NCBI GenBank assembly: GCA_036937835.1
Contig: CM072870.1
Coordinates: 22,332,001 to 22,396,000 of the forward strand
Direction: 5' to 3'
Length of the DNA stretch: 64,000 nucleotides
Origin: Pampus argenteus
Taxonomy: Eukaryota; Chordata; Actinopteri; Scombriformes; Stromateidae
The notes under the pieces were generated by a model. The model saw nothing but the letters and a program-made list of their open reading frames with translations, did not search any database and was not told the DNA's origin. The number at the start of each line of letters is the position of its first letter. The first letter of the stretch is position 1. Both the position numbers and the translations under genes were made by a program. Shown here one piece after another: positions 9,642 through 20,287 of the stretch.

Positions 9642-10800
9642 GTAGATCGGTAGCTGCAGTTCATGGATACTAGATGACCTTTGACCTTAAATGATCCACA
9701 CAGTGTAGATTTTGTAGCTTTCATTTAGGTAGGACAAAATACTGACGTCGTTATTAGAAACCCAGAAAACAGTGTAATGTCTTCTGTGCTCTTTGGATGT
9801 TGGTGAAGTTTTAACTTCTTAATCATCAACATCTCAGGTTTTTCTGAATAAAGTAATGAAGTGAAAATGCTGTGACAGTTCAGATGAATTATCTAAAAAC
9901 CGGGACAGCGTTTTGACACACACACATCTCGCTTCGCGTTTTGTGCGTCCGACATCCAGACTGAACCAGGTCAAATCTCGCTGGATTTTTCCGTCTTATT
10001 CATCTCCTTCGACGCTCACAGAGCTGAACTCGCTGCCTTGATTAGCCTCTCGGGGAGCATAAATACCCTTCTTCGTCTGTATCCTAGCAACACTTCCGTT
10101 GCCGTGGGAACAGTCTCCAAGAGCTACAGCGGCCCGTCAGCGTGAAGGCTGTGCTGAGTCTGATCCTGTTTATAACTTCTATTGTTATGTTAATGATTCG
10201 TGTGAATGTGGAGCAAAGCAAACACAGACAGGTCTGTTATGAATCCATAAACCAGACTGTATAATCGACCTCTCACTGGTCTCAATGAGGAGATTTACTC
10301 TCCTGTCATTCATACACCTGTTTAAATGGAGCAGTCCTAATAGAGGCTGACAGATTTCCTGCATTCCTCTTAAAAACTCAAACGATTGAGTCAATATGTG
10401 CCTGTTTTTTCCTTTATTAGTACAAAATTACAAACAGTAGATCTTTTCATAAAACCTATTTGGAGCCTTTATGAAATTTCTGCACTTTTTTTTTTTTGTA
10501 AATATAGTTTAATCATTATTGTTTTTTGTATTTTTCTATCTGCGTCCTATAATTTGAGCCTGTATTGTTTTCAGCTGAAACAGCTGTTAGAAAAAGTCAC
10601 GTGTTACATGTGATAGCAGGGTGACATCACGTCTTTACACAGATCCATTAAAAACAAAAACAAGGAAGTCAACAACATGCTGCCGTGGCAACTGTTGTTT
10701 CCCCAGGAAGTCATCCAACTGCGAGCTGACACCACTTTCCCTCAGTCACACACACACACACAGACTCACACACACACACACACACAGCAGCAGCTGAGTT

Positions 10801-10838
<38 letters not shown>

Positions 10839-11031
10839 AAAACAGCCTTTCTCCAGAACTGACTAATTTCCTTCCTCCTTCTGTTTCATCGTTAACGTCT
10901 GTATCATACTGTATTTAATCTTGGTCCGGTACATAGTACAACTACTGCCTACCGTTATAGTTATATAAGTTATATAGTTTATGTTATAGTTGGTTGACCT
11001 GCACTAACATAATTCCTCCCGTGTTTTTCAG
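9642..11031 (+). other. pde4dip: pde4dip intron after the alternative first exon
   Basis: About 1.4 kb. It contains a CpG-bearing block near 9930-10150 with an X-box-like sequence at 10098-10111 (GTTGCCGTGGGAAC), CA runs near 10747-10784 and a TG run near 10806-10838. No exon is recognised. Confidence 0.6.
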
Positions 11032-11139
11032 CAGTTGATTGATGAGCAGCAGGACCAGCCGAGTCAGTATGAGAGCGCTGCCCAGGACCAGATCCGCTCA
11101 CTGCAGGCCAAGATCAGAGAGAGCGACAGCCGCAACCAG
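11032..11139 (+). CDS. pde4dip: pde4dip exon: QLIDEQQDQPSQYES
   Basis: The acceptor TTTTTCAG (or the next CAG, start 11035) and donor GTACAA enclose 36 codons in phase 0. The peptide ends RSLQAKIRESDSRNQ and corresponds to the human segment ending EKIQQTEATNKILQE. It is the first exon shared by the CM1 and MKESC isoforms. Confidence 0.85.
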
Positions 11140-11218
11140 GTACAAACACGTCACCTCACACACCTGCAACAGATGGAAGTTAAAAAACAAAATGTTCCAG
11201 AGCATGTTGTGTGAGTCA

Positions 11219-11221
<3 letters not shown>

Positions 11222-11250
<29 letters not shown>
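11222..11250 (+). repeat. (TG)n microsatellite forming a 3' splice site
   Basis: An unbroken TG run is followed directly by TAG and exon 11253, so it takes the place of the polypyrimidine tract. Confidence 0.95.
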
Positions 11251-11252
<2 letters not shown>

Positions 11253-11253
<1 letters not shown>

Positions 11254-11372
11254 AGCTGCAGGGACGACTCGGTGAGATGGAGCTGATGCTGCGTTCGGCC
11301 CAAGAGGAAGCGCAGCAGCAGGAGCGAAACATCCAGAACATCAGAGATACTGTCAACTCAAAGGAGGCAGAG
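11253..11372 (+). CDS. pde4dip: pde4dip exon: KLQGRLGEMELMLRSAQEE
   Basis: Forty codons in phase 0 between acceptor TGTGTAG and donor GTAGAG. The peptide ends IQNIRDTVNSKEAE, matching human TIQNLKETLKSRESE. The donor runs into a GGAT tandem repeat. Confidence 0.92.
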
Positions 11373-11378
11373 GTAGAG

Positions 11379-11460
11379 AGGGATGGATGGGTGGATGGAT
11401 GGATGGGTGGGTGGGTGGGTGGGTGGATGGATGGATGGATGGATGGATGGATGGATGGAG
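11379..11460. repeat. (GGAT)n/(GGGT)n tandem repeat
   Basis: A run of GGATG, GGTGG and GATG units just inside the intron after the exon ending 11372. It translates to a Gly/Trp/Met-rich frame but is simple repeat. Confidence 0.95.
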
Positions 11461-11650
11461 GAAGAGATGAATGAGGGCTGTGATGAGTTTTATAGAAAGA
11501 AAGAAAATCTGAACACAGCAGTGAGTGGAAGAAAAAAATTGGAGCAGGACTGAAATTAAATGTTGAAAGGATGCACAGTGTCAGACTTGAATAGTGGTGT
11601 GTGTGCCTGTGTGTGCGTGTGTGTGTGTGTGTGTGTGTGCGTGCATGCAG

Positions 11651-11743
11651 GCTGCAGAGCTCTACAGGGTGATCGAGGAGCAGAATAAGATGCTGTGTTC
11701 TCTCAAAGAGCTCGCCAACCGCAACCAGCTGCAGCAGCTGCAG
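11651..11743 (+). CDS. pde4dip: pde4dip exon: AAELYRVIEEQNKMLCSLKE
   Basis: Thirty-one codons, phase 0, between acceptor GCATGCAG and donor GTTTGT. The peptide matches human EELYQVIEGQNDTMAKLRE. The donor GTTTGT is weaker than average. Confidence 0.92.
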
Positions 11744-11874
11744 GTTTGTCCTCCACACACACTGTAACCTTCACATCATTCAGCAACTGCACTGATAGAA
11801 ACTCGTAAACGATGTTCTGTGTGTTTTAAGATGGCACCGATTCACCCGAACCGGTTAACCCTTTCCTACCGCAG

Positions 11875-12084
11875 GTGTCTGGAGCCGAGGCGATTCACGG
11901 TCATGGTGAGCTGCTGGCTCTGCAAGAGTCTCTCTTCCAGGCGCAGCTGGAGCTGCAGGCCTGCCAGCGGTCGCAGCGGCAATCAGCGAGGACGCAGGAC
12001 GACCTGAGCCGGGCCCTGCAGCGGCTGGAGAAAGACCTGCAGGGGGCGCTGCAGCACAGGAGGGAGACAGAGAGACACAACCAG
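11875..12084 (+). CDS. pde4dip: pde4dip exon: ELLALQESLFQAQLELQACQR
   Basis: Seventy codons in phase 0 (acceptor CTACCGCAG, donor GTGAGA). The coiled coil corresponds to human ALLDLQSALFCSQLEIQKLQR. It ends HRRETERHNQ. Confidence 0.92.
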
Positions 12085-12189
12085 GTGAGAACAGGAAAAG
12101 GTTTGAGAGTAATAAAAGCTGGAGGATACATCATCACGCACCACAGCTCTGTGTATATATGAAGTCACATTTACACGTGTGGCGTTCAG

Positions 12190-12348
12190 GATCTGCAGCT
12201 GGCTCTGGAAAAGGCACGCTCAGTCCTGCAGGAGAGAGAAGAGCAGCTGAGTAGCAGCGAGCAAAAGAGACAGAAGGAGGAGGAGCAGAGAGAGAAGACC
12301 ATCAGAGAGCTGAAGACATCCCTGCAGACCAAAGAACAGCTGGTACAG
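12190..12348 (+). CDS. pde4dip: pde4dip exon: DLQLALEKARSVLQEREEQ coiled coil
   Basis: Fifty-three codons in phase 0 (acceptor GCGTTCAG, donor GTCAGA). Glu/Lys/Gln-rich coiled coil ending IRELKTSLQTKEQLVQ, like human IQHLNHSLSHKEQLLQ. Confidence 0.92.
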
Positions 12349-12362
12349 GTCAGATATATATA

Positions 12363-12393
<31 letters not shown>

Positions 12394-12432
12394 GCTCTGC
12401 TGTGCACTGACTCTGTGTTTATCCTCCAACAG

Positions 12433-12528
12433 GACTACTGTGAGCTGTTGGAAGATCCAAAGGAGAAGAGAGACTCTCTGCTTCAGAAACTCCGACATCG
12501 TATTCAGGAGAGAGACCGAGCTCTGGAG
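12433..12528 (+). CDS. pde4dip: pde4dip exon: DYCELLEDPKEKRDSLLQKLR
   Basis: Thirty-two codons in phase 0 (acceptor CTCCAACAG, donor GTAAAC followed by CA repeat). The end, LLQKLRHRIQERDRALE, matches human MLLEKLRQRIHDKAVALE. Confidence 0.92.
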
Positions 12529-12532
12529 GTAA

Positions 12533-12567
<35 letters not shown>

Positions 12568-12796
12568 TAAACACACACACGCATTAAGCACACACACGCA
12601 TATCAGTGTTTACTCCATCAGCTCCATCATCCAGTACATACTGTGAGATTTTTTTACATATATTAGTTAAATATGTATGTTAAAAAACTCCTTTAGTGCC
12701 ATTTAGAAGACTCCTAATAGTAAGATAAGACCAACACCGGTCTGGGTTCAGCTTTGGTGATGATTTATTTGGTTTTTTTTTTTGTCCGATCTGCAG

Positions 12797-12934
12797 CGAG
12801 CGGTGGATGAAAAGTTCCGCTGCGTGGAGGCGAAAGAGGAGGAGATGCGTCAGCTGCGGCTGCTCATCCGAGAGAAGGAGAGAGACCTGGAGAGGCAGCG
12901 ATGTGTGCTGGCAAACAACGAGGAAACCATCACT
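12797..12934 (+). CDS. pde4dip: pde4dip exon: RAVDEKFRCVEAKEEEMRQLR
   Basis: Forty-six codons in phase 0 (acceptor ATCTGCAG, donor GTGAGA). This is one of the best conserved stretches, close to human RAIDEKFSALEEKEKELRQLR. Confidence 0.94.
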
Positions 12935-13024
12935 GTGAGAAAAACACACACACACAAAAACACCTTCCTTCTCTCAGCCTCCTTATCAGACGCTCGTGTG
13001 TGTGTGTGTTTGTGTGTGTGTCAG

Positions 13025-13204
13025 AGCATGGAGGTGCTGGTGCGGGGTAAAGCCCTGGAGCTGGATCAGGTGTGTGACGCCTGGAGGAACGTCCAGCGGC
13101 AGCAGCAGGACAGCAGCGAGAGACAAATCTGCCTCCTGACAGAAAGAGACGCCATCATCAACCAGCTGCAGGCGGCGCTGCACGCTCGCACGCAGGAGGC
13201 CCAG
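13025..13204 (+). CDS. pde4dip: pde4dip exon: SMEVLVRGKALELDQVCDAW
   Basis: Sixty codons in phase 0. The acceptor is a TG run ending TGTCAG and the donor is GTACCG. SMEVLVRGKALELDQ matches human SMESLLRAKGLEVEQ, and AIINQLQAALHARTQE matches SIIQQLQTSLHDRNKE. Confidence 0.94.
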
Positions 13205-13398
13205 GTACCGAAATACATTCATACCCGTTATATTTGATTCAAGTTGCATGAAGATGTTATTGAAAATAACTTCATCCATCATCTTCAGGTCAGAGGAAAA
13301 ACACAAAACCATGAAAACATAAACAAATAAAAAGACATTTAAAGTCTAAAAATGTTGCCCTTGTGGATTCATGTTTCTTCTTCTTCCCTCGGCTGCAG

Positions 13399-13593
13399 GA
13401 CCTGCGCTGCTCGCTGCTAACTCAGATCCAATCAACTCCCAGCGACATCCTGGAGGAGCTGAAAGTCCGCCTCCAGCTCAAAGACCGCCTCTTCCAGGAG
13501 GTGCTGGGTGACCGGACACGTCAGGCCCAGGAGCACCAGGAGCAGGTCCAGGATCTGCTTAGAACCATCAGCTCCAGAGATCAGTACATCCAG
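13399..13593 (+). CDS. pde4dip: pde4dip exon: EELKVRLQLKDRLFQEVLGDR
   Basis: Sixty-five codons in phase 0 (acceptor GGCTGCAG, donor GTACGG). The core LQLKDRLFQEVLGDRTRQ corresponds to human LQRKERMLQDLLSDRNKQ. It ends ISSRDQYIQ. Confidence 0.94.
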
Positions 13594-13668
13594 GTACGGC
13601 AGAGGAGCTCAGTAAACACAGTATCAGTCGTATGCGAGGAAAAACAAATAACAACAGTCTCCCTGCAG

Positions 13669-13917
13669 GACTCGGCGAGTCGGCTCAGCGAGGTGATGAC
13701 GGAGCAGACAGCCCGGCTCCAGGAGCTCCGCAGACAGCTGAGCTCAGGTTTCACATTGAAGTCCGACTCTGGTGCCGACTCGGAGCTTCAGGCGGTGCAG
13801 GAGGAGCTGCGTCTGGTTCTGAGGAGGGAGAAGGAGAGCCAGGAGCTGAGCAGGAGTCAGGCCGCCAGGCTGGACTCGCTCACCAGGACGCTGCACGTGA
13901 AGGAGGAGATCATCAGG
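13669..13917 (+). CDS. pde4dip: pde4dip exon: SASRLSEVMTEQTARLQELRR
   Basis: Eighty-three codons in phase 0 (acceptor CCCTGCAG, donor GTCAGT). A Ser/Asp-rich linker (LKSDSGADSE) separates two coiled coils. The second (LDSLTRTLHVKEEIIR) matches human MESLTRNIQIKEDLIK. Confidence 0.93.
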
Positions 13918-14140
13918 GTCAGTGTGAGACGGAGCAAAGACTTGAATGAAAGCCAGTATTCAGAAATGAGGAGCAGCACCACGAAGGGAGCAGAATTACT
14001 ATTATTTTTTATCTACCACAGTATGAACAGTATTAGTTGATAAAAAGTGTAACATCTCTGTTTTACTGTTTTGACAATCAGCGTCTTTAAGATTCTCGCT
14101 TTAGCTGCAGCTTCACAGTATTTTGTCTTGTAAATATGCT

Positions 14141-14142
<2 letters not shown>

Positions 14143-14175
<33 letters not shown>

Positions 14176-14208
14176 TGTGTGTGTGCGTGTGTGTGTGTGT
14201 GTGTGTGT
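14143..14208. repeat. (CT)n then (TG)n compound microsatellite
   Basis: A CT run (about 14143-14172) followed by a GTGTGTGC run to about 14208 lies just upstream of the acceptor of the next exon. Confidence 0.95.
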
Positions 14209-14230
14209 ACTTCCTCTGGTCGTTCTCCAG

Positions 14231-14396
14231 GACTTTCAGAGGCAACTGGTGGAGCCCTCCGACATCCCGCTGGTCCAACGTCTCACTGAGGATGTCCAGG
14301 AGCTTCGGGAGACCCTGGTCCAGCTGGACGGTCCCCCGGCCAGAGGCCCCGTCCTGGGCCGGGACCGACCCAACGGCAGGCAGTCTGAGTTTGGAG
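14231..14396 (+). CDS. pde4dip: pde4dip exon: DFQRQLVEPSDIPLVQRLTED
   Basis: Acceptor GTTCTCCAG and donor GTGGGC enclose 166 bp. It starts in phase 0 and ends with one base (G). DFQRQLVEPSDIPLVQRLTE equals human DLQMQLVDPEDIPAMERLTQ. The human protein carries about 80 more coiled-coil residues before the next acidic block, which are not found in this window. Confidence 0.92.
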
Positions 14397-15370
14397 GTGG
14401 GCATCAGAGAAGCATGGGACAGTATCTGTAACCTGGGAGCGCTGACTCTGGTGTCGGGGTGGAATCACTCACTGTGGTGGTGACGGGTGAAAATACTAAC
14501 GCGTCACATTTTTATTCTAACTTGATGGAAACATGATGGATTTTTGGGAACTCGCCTGGTGTTTCAACAGCTTAACGTTGATGACAGAAATGTTTCACTT
14601 ATTCTGAAAATCCCTGAACAAGCAGCATCAGTGAAACAGGCTTTTCTGTGATGACATCCAGTTAAATTCTTAGTCATAGTTGACAAAATATACATTTTAT
14701 GAAAGTAAAAAGCTTCACAATCTATCTATATAAACTAGTTTAGGATCCCAGTTGCATATTTTGTAAAATGAGTTCATAGAAGTCGCTTTAAAAGTTTCTA
14801 TCTTTACATGACTGTACATCATGACTGTAATTGAAACGGTACAGGAACAGGAACTATTTTATTTTAGTCATTTTGTCGCTCGTGCACAAACAAAGTGTGT
14901 TGTTTGGGTTTGGAGAATACAAAACACTAATATACAAATAAAATTCAATAATATAACTGATACATTCTACTAACTACTAACTAATGACTTCATATTCACC
15001 AGATCACATCTGTCTGAAAATCTCCATGATTTCTTTTTTTTATTTGATTTTTTTATAACTTATTTATTTATCTCATTTTTGGATCAACGCTCTTTTCATA
15101 TATATATTCAAAAAAAAATCTTTTAGTGCAGATAAATGTGATTTTTGGACAATTTATTAATTTGCTTTCTGTTAAAAGTATTTCAAGGTATTTTGTAATT
15201 ACAGATGTGGTTGTTATGCTTTGAATTTGTTAATATATGTGGTCATAATATATTACTGTGTGTGTGTGTGTGTGTGTGTTTGCATGTTCAGCAGCATGAA
15301 TGAGACTTTTCTTATATTTGCTGTAAAATTATCTGCAGAATATAAACATACGAACTGCTTTTATTAATAT

Positions 15371-15448
<78 letters not shown>

Positions 15449-16630
15449 CCTGTATCAATCCTCAGTTTATGTGATTTATTTAATTTTTATGAGACTGGAT
15501 GCAATTCAGCAACCAACAGTTGCATCATTTCATGTTCAATATTCATGAATATTATGATAAAAACGAGTGTCACACTGGAGAACAGGACAGTAAGTATCAA
15601 TGTTTTTCTTCTTATTGAAACAAAGAAAATGTAAACTGTGTGTCTGAGACGTTTAGCTGATATTAAAAGAAGTTTTTAGTCATATTTGCTGCATTGCTGA
15701 CATTTTATAAACATTCAGGTCCCAACATGTTACTGAACAGTTCAAATAAAAACACGTTACATCATGCATGTGTGATTCTAGCAGGTTTACATGGTTTGTA
15801 AAGTTCAAGTCTGGTTTTTTTTAAATATAGTTTTACAGTCACGTCCTTAAGCTGCATCTTTCTGTGGAGTAACATGTTTTCCACACTGAGTTAACTTAAA
15901 AAAATAAATAAAAACAAACCGCAGTAACTGAAGCATAAAGAAGTCCAGTTTCAGTTTCAGATGAATCTGAATTCATTAATTATTCATAACACACCTCACA
16001 GATGCAATGACGCTTTGAATCTCAGAGTAAAACGCTTCAGGTTTGTTTCCAGACACATCCAGGATTTTATAAATATATATATCATGAGTACATGAAGCTC
16101 CCACCACATTTAGTTCATACATGATGATCTAGATCTGATGATCTCTGGTAGAGAAACATCATCATATAAACACCAAATTCACAGAAACAACAGTGAAAGC
16201 ACAAATTTATGATGGTATAAATGTATAAGAAAACACGCCTATAAACATGTAAATATGACGGTGATGATCATAATAAGAGTCGATCCTGCCTTCAGCTTTT
16301 AATTCATTTAACTGACTGTAGATTGGAGACAGATTCAGTTAAATCCTGTTCTCACGTCATTCAGCCTCTATGAGCCGTTTTAGTGGCTTCTTTCATGCAA
16401 TAAATCACAGTTACAGCTCAGCATGTAGCTCAGTGACATCATTTAGATTTGGGTTCATTATACTGCAGTTGAGTGCAGTAAATGTACATGCAGTAAAACT
16501 ACATGCAGTATATGTACAAACTACCAGGATGACGTTCTCTGTCACGGTTGCTGAATTGCACAAAGTCATTTTGTTTGTTTTGTTTGTTTGTTTTTTGCAC
16601 CTTGCTCTAACTTTCTTCTACTTCCTGTAG
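14397..16630 (+). other. pde4dip: pde4dip intron, AT-rich
   Basis: About 2.2 kb, strongly AT-rich, with TG (15260-15280) and TA (15377-15446) microsatellites. I looked for the exon encoding the human coiled coil around LVDERSRLNEALQAE and saw no matching frame. Confidence 0.6.
15377..15446. repeat. (TA)n microsatellite
   Basis: About 35 uninterrupted TA units in the intron; a likely length-variable cruciform-forming tract. Confidence 0.98.
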
Positions 16631-16734
16631 AGCTGAGCTCAGAGGATGAAGACGAGGCTGATGAAGATCTGAACAGCGAGTATACCGAGAGCGTCGACGA
16701 AGACGAGTCCAAACTGAGGGTCCAGTCACACAAG
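16631..16734 (+). CDS. pde4dip: pde4dip exon: acidic ELSSEDEDEADEDLNSEY
   Basis: Acceptor TTCCTGTAG and donor GTATCG. The leading AG completes a Glu codon begun by G at 14396, so phase fits direct joining. The acidic peptide with SEYTESVDEDES corresponds to human STEFTDSIEEEA. Confidence 0.9.
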
Positions 16735-16973
16735 GTATCGATCCAAACACGTCACGTTTAATCTTCTAGTTTCCATCAGTATTAATGTATTAAATGCTGA
16801 TTGATGTAATCATGCAGCCATAAAAAACACAGTAAGTTTAATGTACTTTTAATTAAACACTGAAGAAGATTTAGATGATACACATGAGAGGTGATGCAGC
16901 CAGTCACTTTAGTTTTGCTTGTAGTAAAGTAAATACTCAGGATTTATAACTCAGTAATAATTCTGACTCTCAG

Positions 16974-17140
16974 ACTTCTGAAGATCCACGAAAAGCTTCG
17001 TCCCAGGATCTGTTGTTTGAGGGTCAGGGGCTGATGGAGGTCAAACAGCTGGTGGAGCAGAAGAGGGCGGTGGAGAGAGAGCTGGGAGAGCTGAAGGCTC
17101 AGCTGGAGAAGAGCGGCTTCTCCTCGCTGTCACACATGAG
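16974..17140 (+). CDS. pde4dip: pde4dip exon: LVEQKRAVERELGELKAQLEK
   Basis: Acceptor GACTCTCAG and donor GTAAGA, phase 0 in, two bases (AG) out. LGELKAQLEKSGFSSLSHMR matches human LKELKAQIEEAGFSSVSHIR, a strong landmark. Confidence 0.94.
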
Positions 17141-17636
17141 GTAAGAATATATATATGTATATATATTGACTTTTATATAATATCTCTATAAGATAGATTA
17201 CGTAGAAGCACTTCCTGTAAGTGTTTGTTTGTTTCTGCTCAGATGGCAGAATATGTGTGTGAATATGTGCACAATAAAAAACACCATCCTGCTGCCACCT
17301 TCACTAGAGCACCAAATATGGATTCATCCGCTGCTGAAAATAGTCCCAAACAATTATACTCTATTTTTTAAAGTCTTCAGCAGGAACTTAAGTTGTTTTT
17401 GGTCTTTTTATGCGATTTGTTGACAATAAGAAAAATGTAAACTAGCAGCAGTCTTATCAATTAACTTAAATCTGCACTAGAGGTTATCAGTAACTGTCCA
17501 TCACTGTTCTTATGTTTATGCTGCTTTTAATTATAATTGTACACACGTCTTACTGCACATATTATTTACATCATTATGATATTTTAATGTATGTGTCCAG
17601 GATAAATTTAAATCTGTCTTATCTTCTGTTTCAAAG

Positions 17637-17949
17637 GAAAACTCTGTTCAGTCTGCGTGCGGAGAACGAAGATTTAAAGCATCGGCTGCAGCCTGACGGC
17701 AGACAGAGTGATGAGCAGACGCTGCTGGATGGCGAGGAGGAGGAGGAGGAGGACGAGGAGGAGGAGTTGGATGTGACCATAGAGGAAGAGGAGGAGGAGG
17801 AAGGCTCTGAGCTGTGGGAAGCCTGGGATGCTGAGCTGTCTCTGTCTGAGGGGAAACGGTCCTTCAACACAACCCAGACCGATGAGGAGCAGAGGACGAA
17901 GGTAGCTGACAGAAAGGAGTCGCTGCACCTGCTCACCAGCTCCTCACAG
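17637..17949 (+). CDS. pde4dip: pde4dip exon: LFSLRAENEDLKHRLQ plus Glu/Asp tract
   Basis: Acceptor TTTCAAAG and donor GTAAGA. The first part (KTLFSLRAENEDLK) follows human TMLSLCLENAELK. It then has two Glu-rich tracts (about 12 and 9 acidic residues) coded by GAG/GAA repeats and a Trp-containing ELWEAWDAELSLSEG segment. Acidic tracts of this kind are also present but shorter in human. Confidence 0.92.
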
Positions 17950-18049
17950 GTAAGAGGCCTCAAGAAGGGTAAAATAGTTTGATATTAGACATACATGATA
18001 CGATCCCCACCAGTCACAGTGATTCTGCGTCCTCCTGTTTGTTGTCCAG

Positions 18050-18230
18050 GACGAAGACGTGGACAGTGGGCGGTCGGCCGCTCAGCAGCACGCCACCGTG
18101 TCCTCGGTGATGGTTGAGAAGACGGTTCGTCTGCAGCAGCAGAGCAAAGAGCTGCAGGAGAGACTGATGGTGTCTGAAGCCACGGTGCAGGCTCAGGCCG
18201 AGCAGCTCAAAGACTACAGAGAGCTGCTCA
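18050..18230 (+). CDS. pde4dip: pde4dip exon: LQQQSKELQERLMVSEATVQ
   Basis: Acceptor TTGTCCAG and donor GTGAGT, phase 0 in, one base out. LQERLMVSEATVQAQAEQLKDYRELL matches the human leucine-zipper-like YQDLQEKLLLSEATVFAQ.. segment almost residue for residue. Confidence 0.94.
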
Positions 18231-18379
18231 GTGAGTCACACACACTTATCTGTGTTTACATGGTGTGTTGTGCTGCGTGTGTGTGCATCAATAATCTAAA
18301 CAATAAATAACCTGACGTCTTTAAACTGGCTGAAACTTGTTCTGAAGTTCAGGAAAAGAAAAGTAGTAAACACACTGCT

Positions 18380-18441
18380 GCTTCTTCTTCTATTTCTTCT
18401 TCTTCTTTTTCTTCTTCTTCTTCTTCTTCTTCTTCTTCTTC
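18380..18441 (+). repeat. (TTC)n microsatellite before an acceptor
   Basis: A nearly pure TTC/TTTTC run ending eleven bases before the splice site at 18455; it serves as an extreme polypyrimidine tract. Confidence 0.95.
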
Positions 18442-18454
18442 TGTGTCTCTACAG

Positions 18455-18571
18455 CGGAGACGGCGGTGCAGCAGGACAGTAAGCAGATCCAGGTGGACCT
18501 TCAGGATCTGGGCTACGAGACCTGCGGCCGCAGTGAGAACGAGGCGGAGAGAGAAGACACCAGCAGCCCAG
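18455..18571 (+). CDS. pde4dip: pde4dip exon: hallmark DSKQIQVDLQDLGYETCGRS
   Basis: Acceptor TCTCTACAG and donor GTATCC, phase 1 in and out. The stretch from DSKQIQVDL to SENEAERED is practically identical to human PDE4DIP, and part of it is shared with CDK5RAP2. It is the most conserved block here outside the C-terminal motif. Confidence 0.97.
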
Positions 18572-18950
18572 GTATCCACTCAGAGTCTCATGATTAACTT
18601 CACACACAATCATCCAAACTCATTAAAACTCATCATATATAAATACATTTAAAAACTTGTGCTGCTGGGTTGTTGTAGTTATTATGAAGTAGAAACACCA
18701 GGGGGCAGCAGAGGCAGCAGCATGAACTACATTAACTTTTTATTGATTTCCACTCTTCAGTTTATTTGAGTTGTTTATAATAATAATTAATCATTATAAA
18801 TATATATTGACTTTTCTTCATTTAAGAAATGTATAAAACTGTCAGAAACCCAAAATTAAATAAATAAATAAATAATGAAATAAATAAATAAATAATGAAA
18901 TAAATAAATAATGAAATAATGAAATGAAATAATCAATAATATGCTCTCAG

Positions 18951-19425
18951 AGTTTGATGACCTGGAGATGTGCACGTCTCTGGACTGCGGGACTCAGTGG
19001 TGGCCTGCCAACAGCAGCAGCAGCTCCACCTTCACTAAGGCCTCCACCCAGACCCCAGCTCATGGAGACGAGGCGTCGTCTCTGCAGCGACTGGTCGAGG
19101 ACCTTCGCTCGCAGCTGTCCCGCTCTCAGGGCGTGATCCGCGGCCTCCAGAGCCGCCTCCGCTCCCTCTCCACCTCCAGCGACTACGGGCCCTCCACACC
19201 CCGTAAGGTCAACTGGTCTTTCCAAGCTTCGCCCTCACAAAGCGGGGCGGAGGACGACGAGGGCTGGCAGTCGTCAGATGGAGGTGTGATGGCTTCACCT
19301 CGTCACCCTCAACCAGACAAGAACCTCCAGGAGCTGGTGTCCCGTGTGGACGCGCTGGAGGACCAGCTGAGGACAGGAGGCAAGAAGACAGCCAGCGAGG
19401 ATGGAAAGTCTGCCGCCTGGCCGGG
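18951..19425 (+). CDS. pde4dip: pde4dip exon: SQGVIRGLQSRLRSLSTSSDY
   Basis: A 475-bp exon (acceptor TGCTCTCAG, donor GTGAGT), phase 1 in, two bases out. It begins with FDDLEMCTSLDCGTQWWPAN, which has a Trp-Trp pair. It then continues VIRGLQSRLRSLSTSSDYGP (human VIQNLKSRVRSLSVTSDYSS), a EDDEGWQSSDGG acidic patch (human DEDEGWLSDGTG) and a final coiled coil. Confidence 0.95.
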
Positions 19426-20287
19426 GTGAGTGAGAGGAGTCTGACAGGAGTCTGCATTGTTATAATCAGTTCATATTTATATTTCACATTAATAGTCTAC
19501 TAGAAAATAGAGGGATAAAGCCCATGCTTTTATTTTTTGAGAGTTTACAGTGTACATTTTTGAAATGAAATAGAAACACAGATCTGTCATTTTTAAATAC
19601 AGAATCTCAAGAAGACAAACACAACCTGTGTGCACCTGTGTCCGTGCATTGATCCGTTAATCACTGCAGGGATTAAACACCATCCGTCTCCGTCAGTATC
19701 AGTCCATGTTAATCAAGAATAACCGCAGATGTTTTCATGTAAACTCGGCTCCCTGACAGTCGGAGGGGATTAACCGACACGAGGTTGGGAACATGCTGTC
19801 CAAACTGTAGCTACGGTGAAGCTTAATCAGTCATTTAGAGGCATCTAAAACTCCTCTGCAAGGCACCGGGTTCATAAACGAGACAATAGACTCATATCAT
19901 AGAGAATATTAAAGTTCATCTTATTGTTCCTTCAGTTTGATGTTGTCCTCTTCTTTGTGGGTTTGTGAAAGTTTCTCCGTGCTCACCTTAAATCTCACGT
20001 GTTTTCACACACGGATACACGAGCGGGATTTGTGACATCACCGCTGGTTTTGAGCACAAGAGTGATGTGGAAACTTGAGGCCTCCAGTGTACAAACACTG
20101 AAAAATGAACTTGACAGACATAGAAATGAACAATATTTGCATATATGGAGATAATTTAACCAGAAACATGTCAGTAGGTGATCTTTAAAGAAAGAAAATA
20201 GCATTTGTTCCTCACAATCCAGGATCCATATAACCTTCAGGTAATTAATCTATGTGTGACTCTTCTTCTGTCCTTCTCTTTCTGCAG

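Noticed and set aside
14400..14483. Continuation of exon 14231 as SLSLEVGIREAWDSICNLGA
   Set aside because: It is in a different frame from the conserved peptide and runs into a stop; the G|GTGGGC donor at 14396 gives the right phase.
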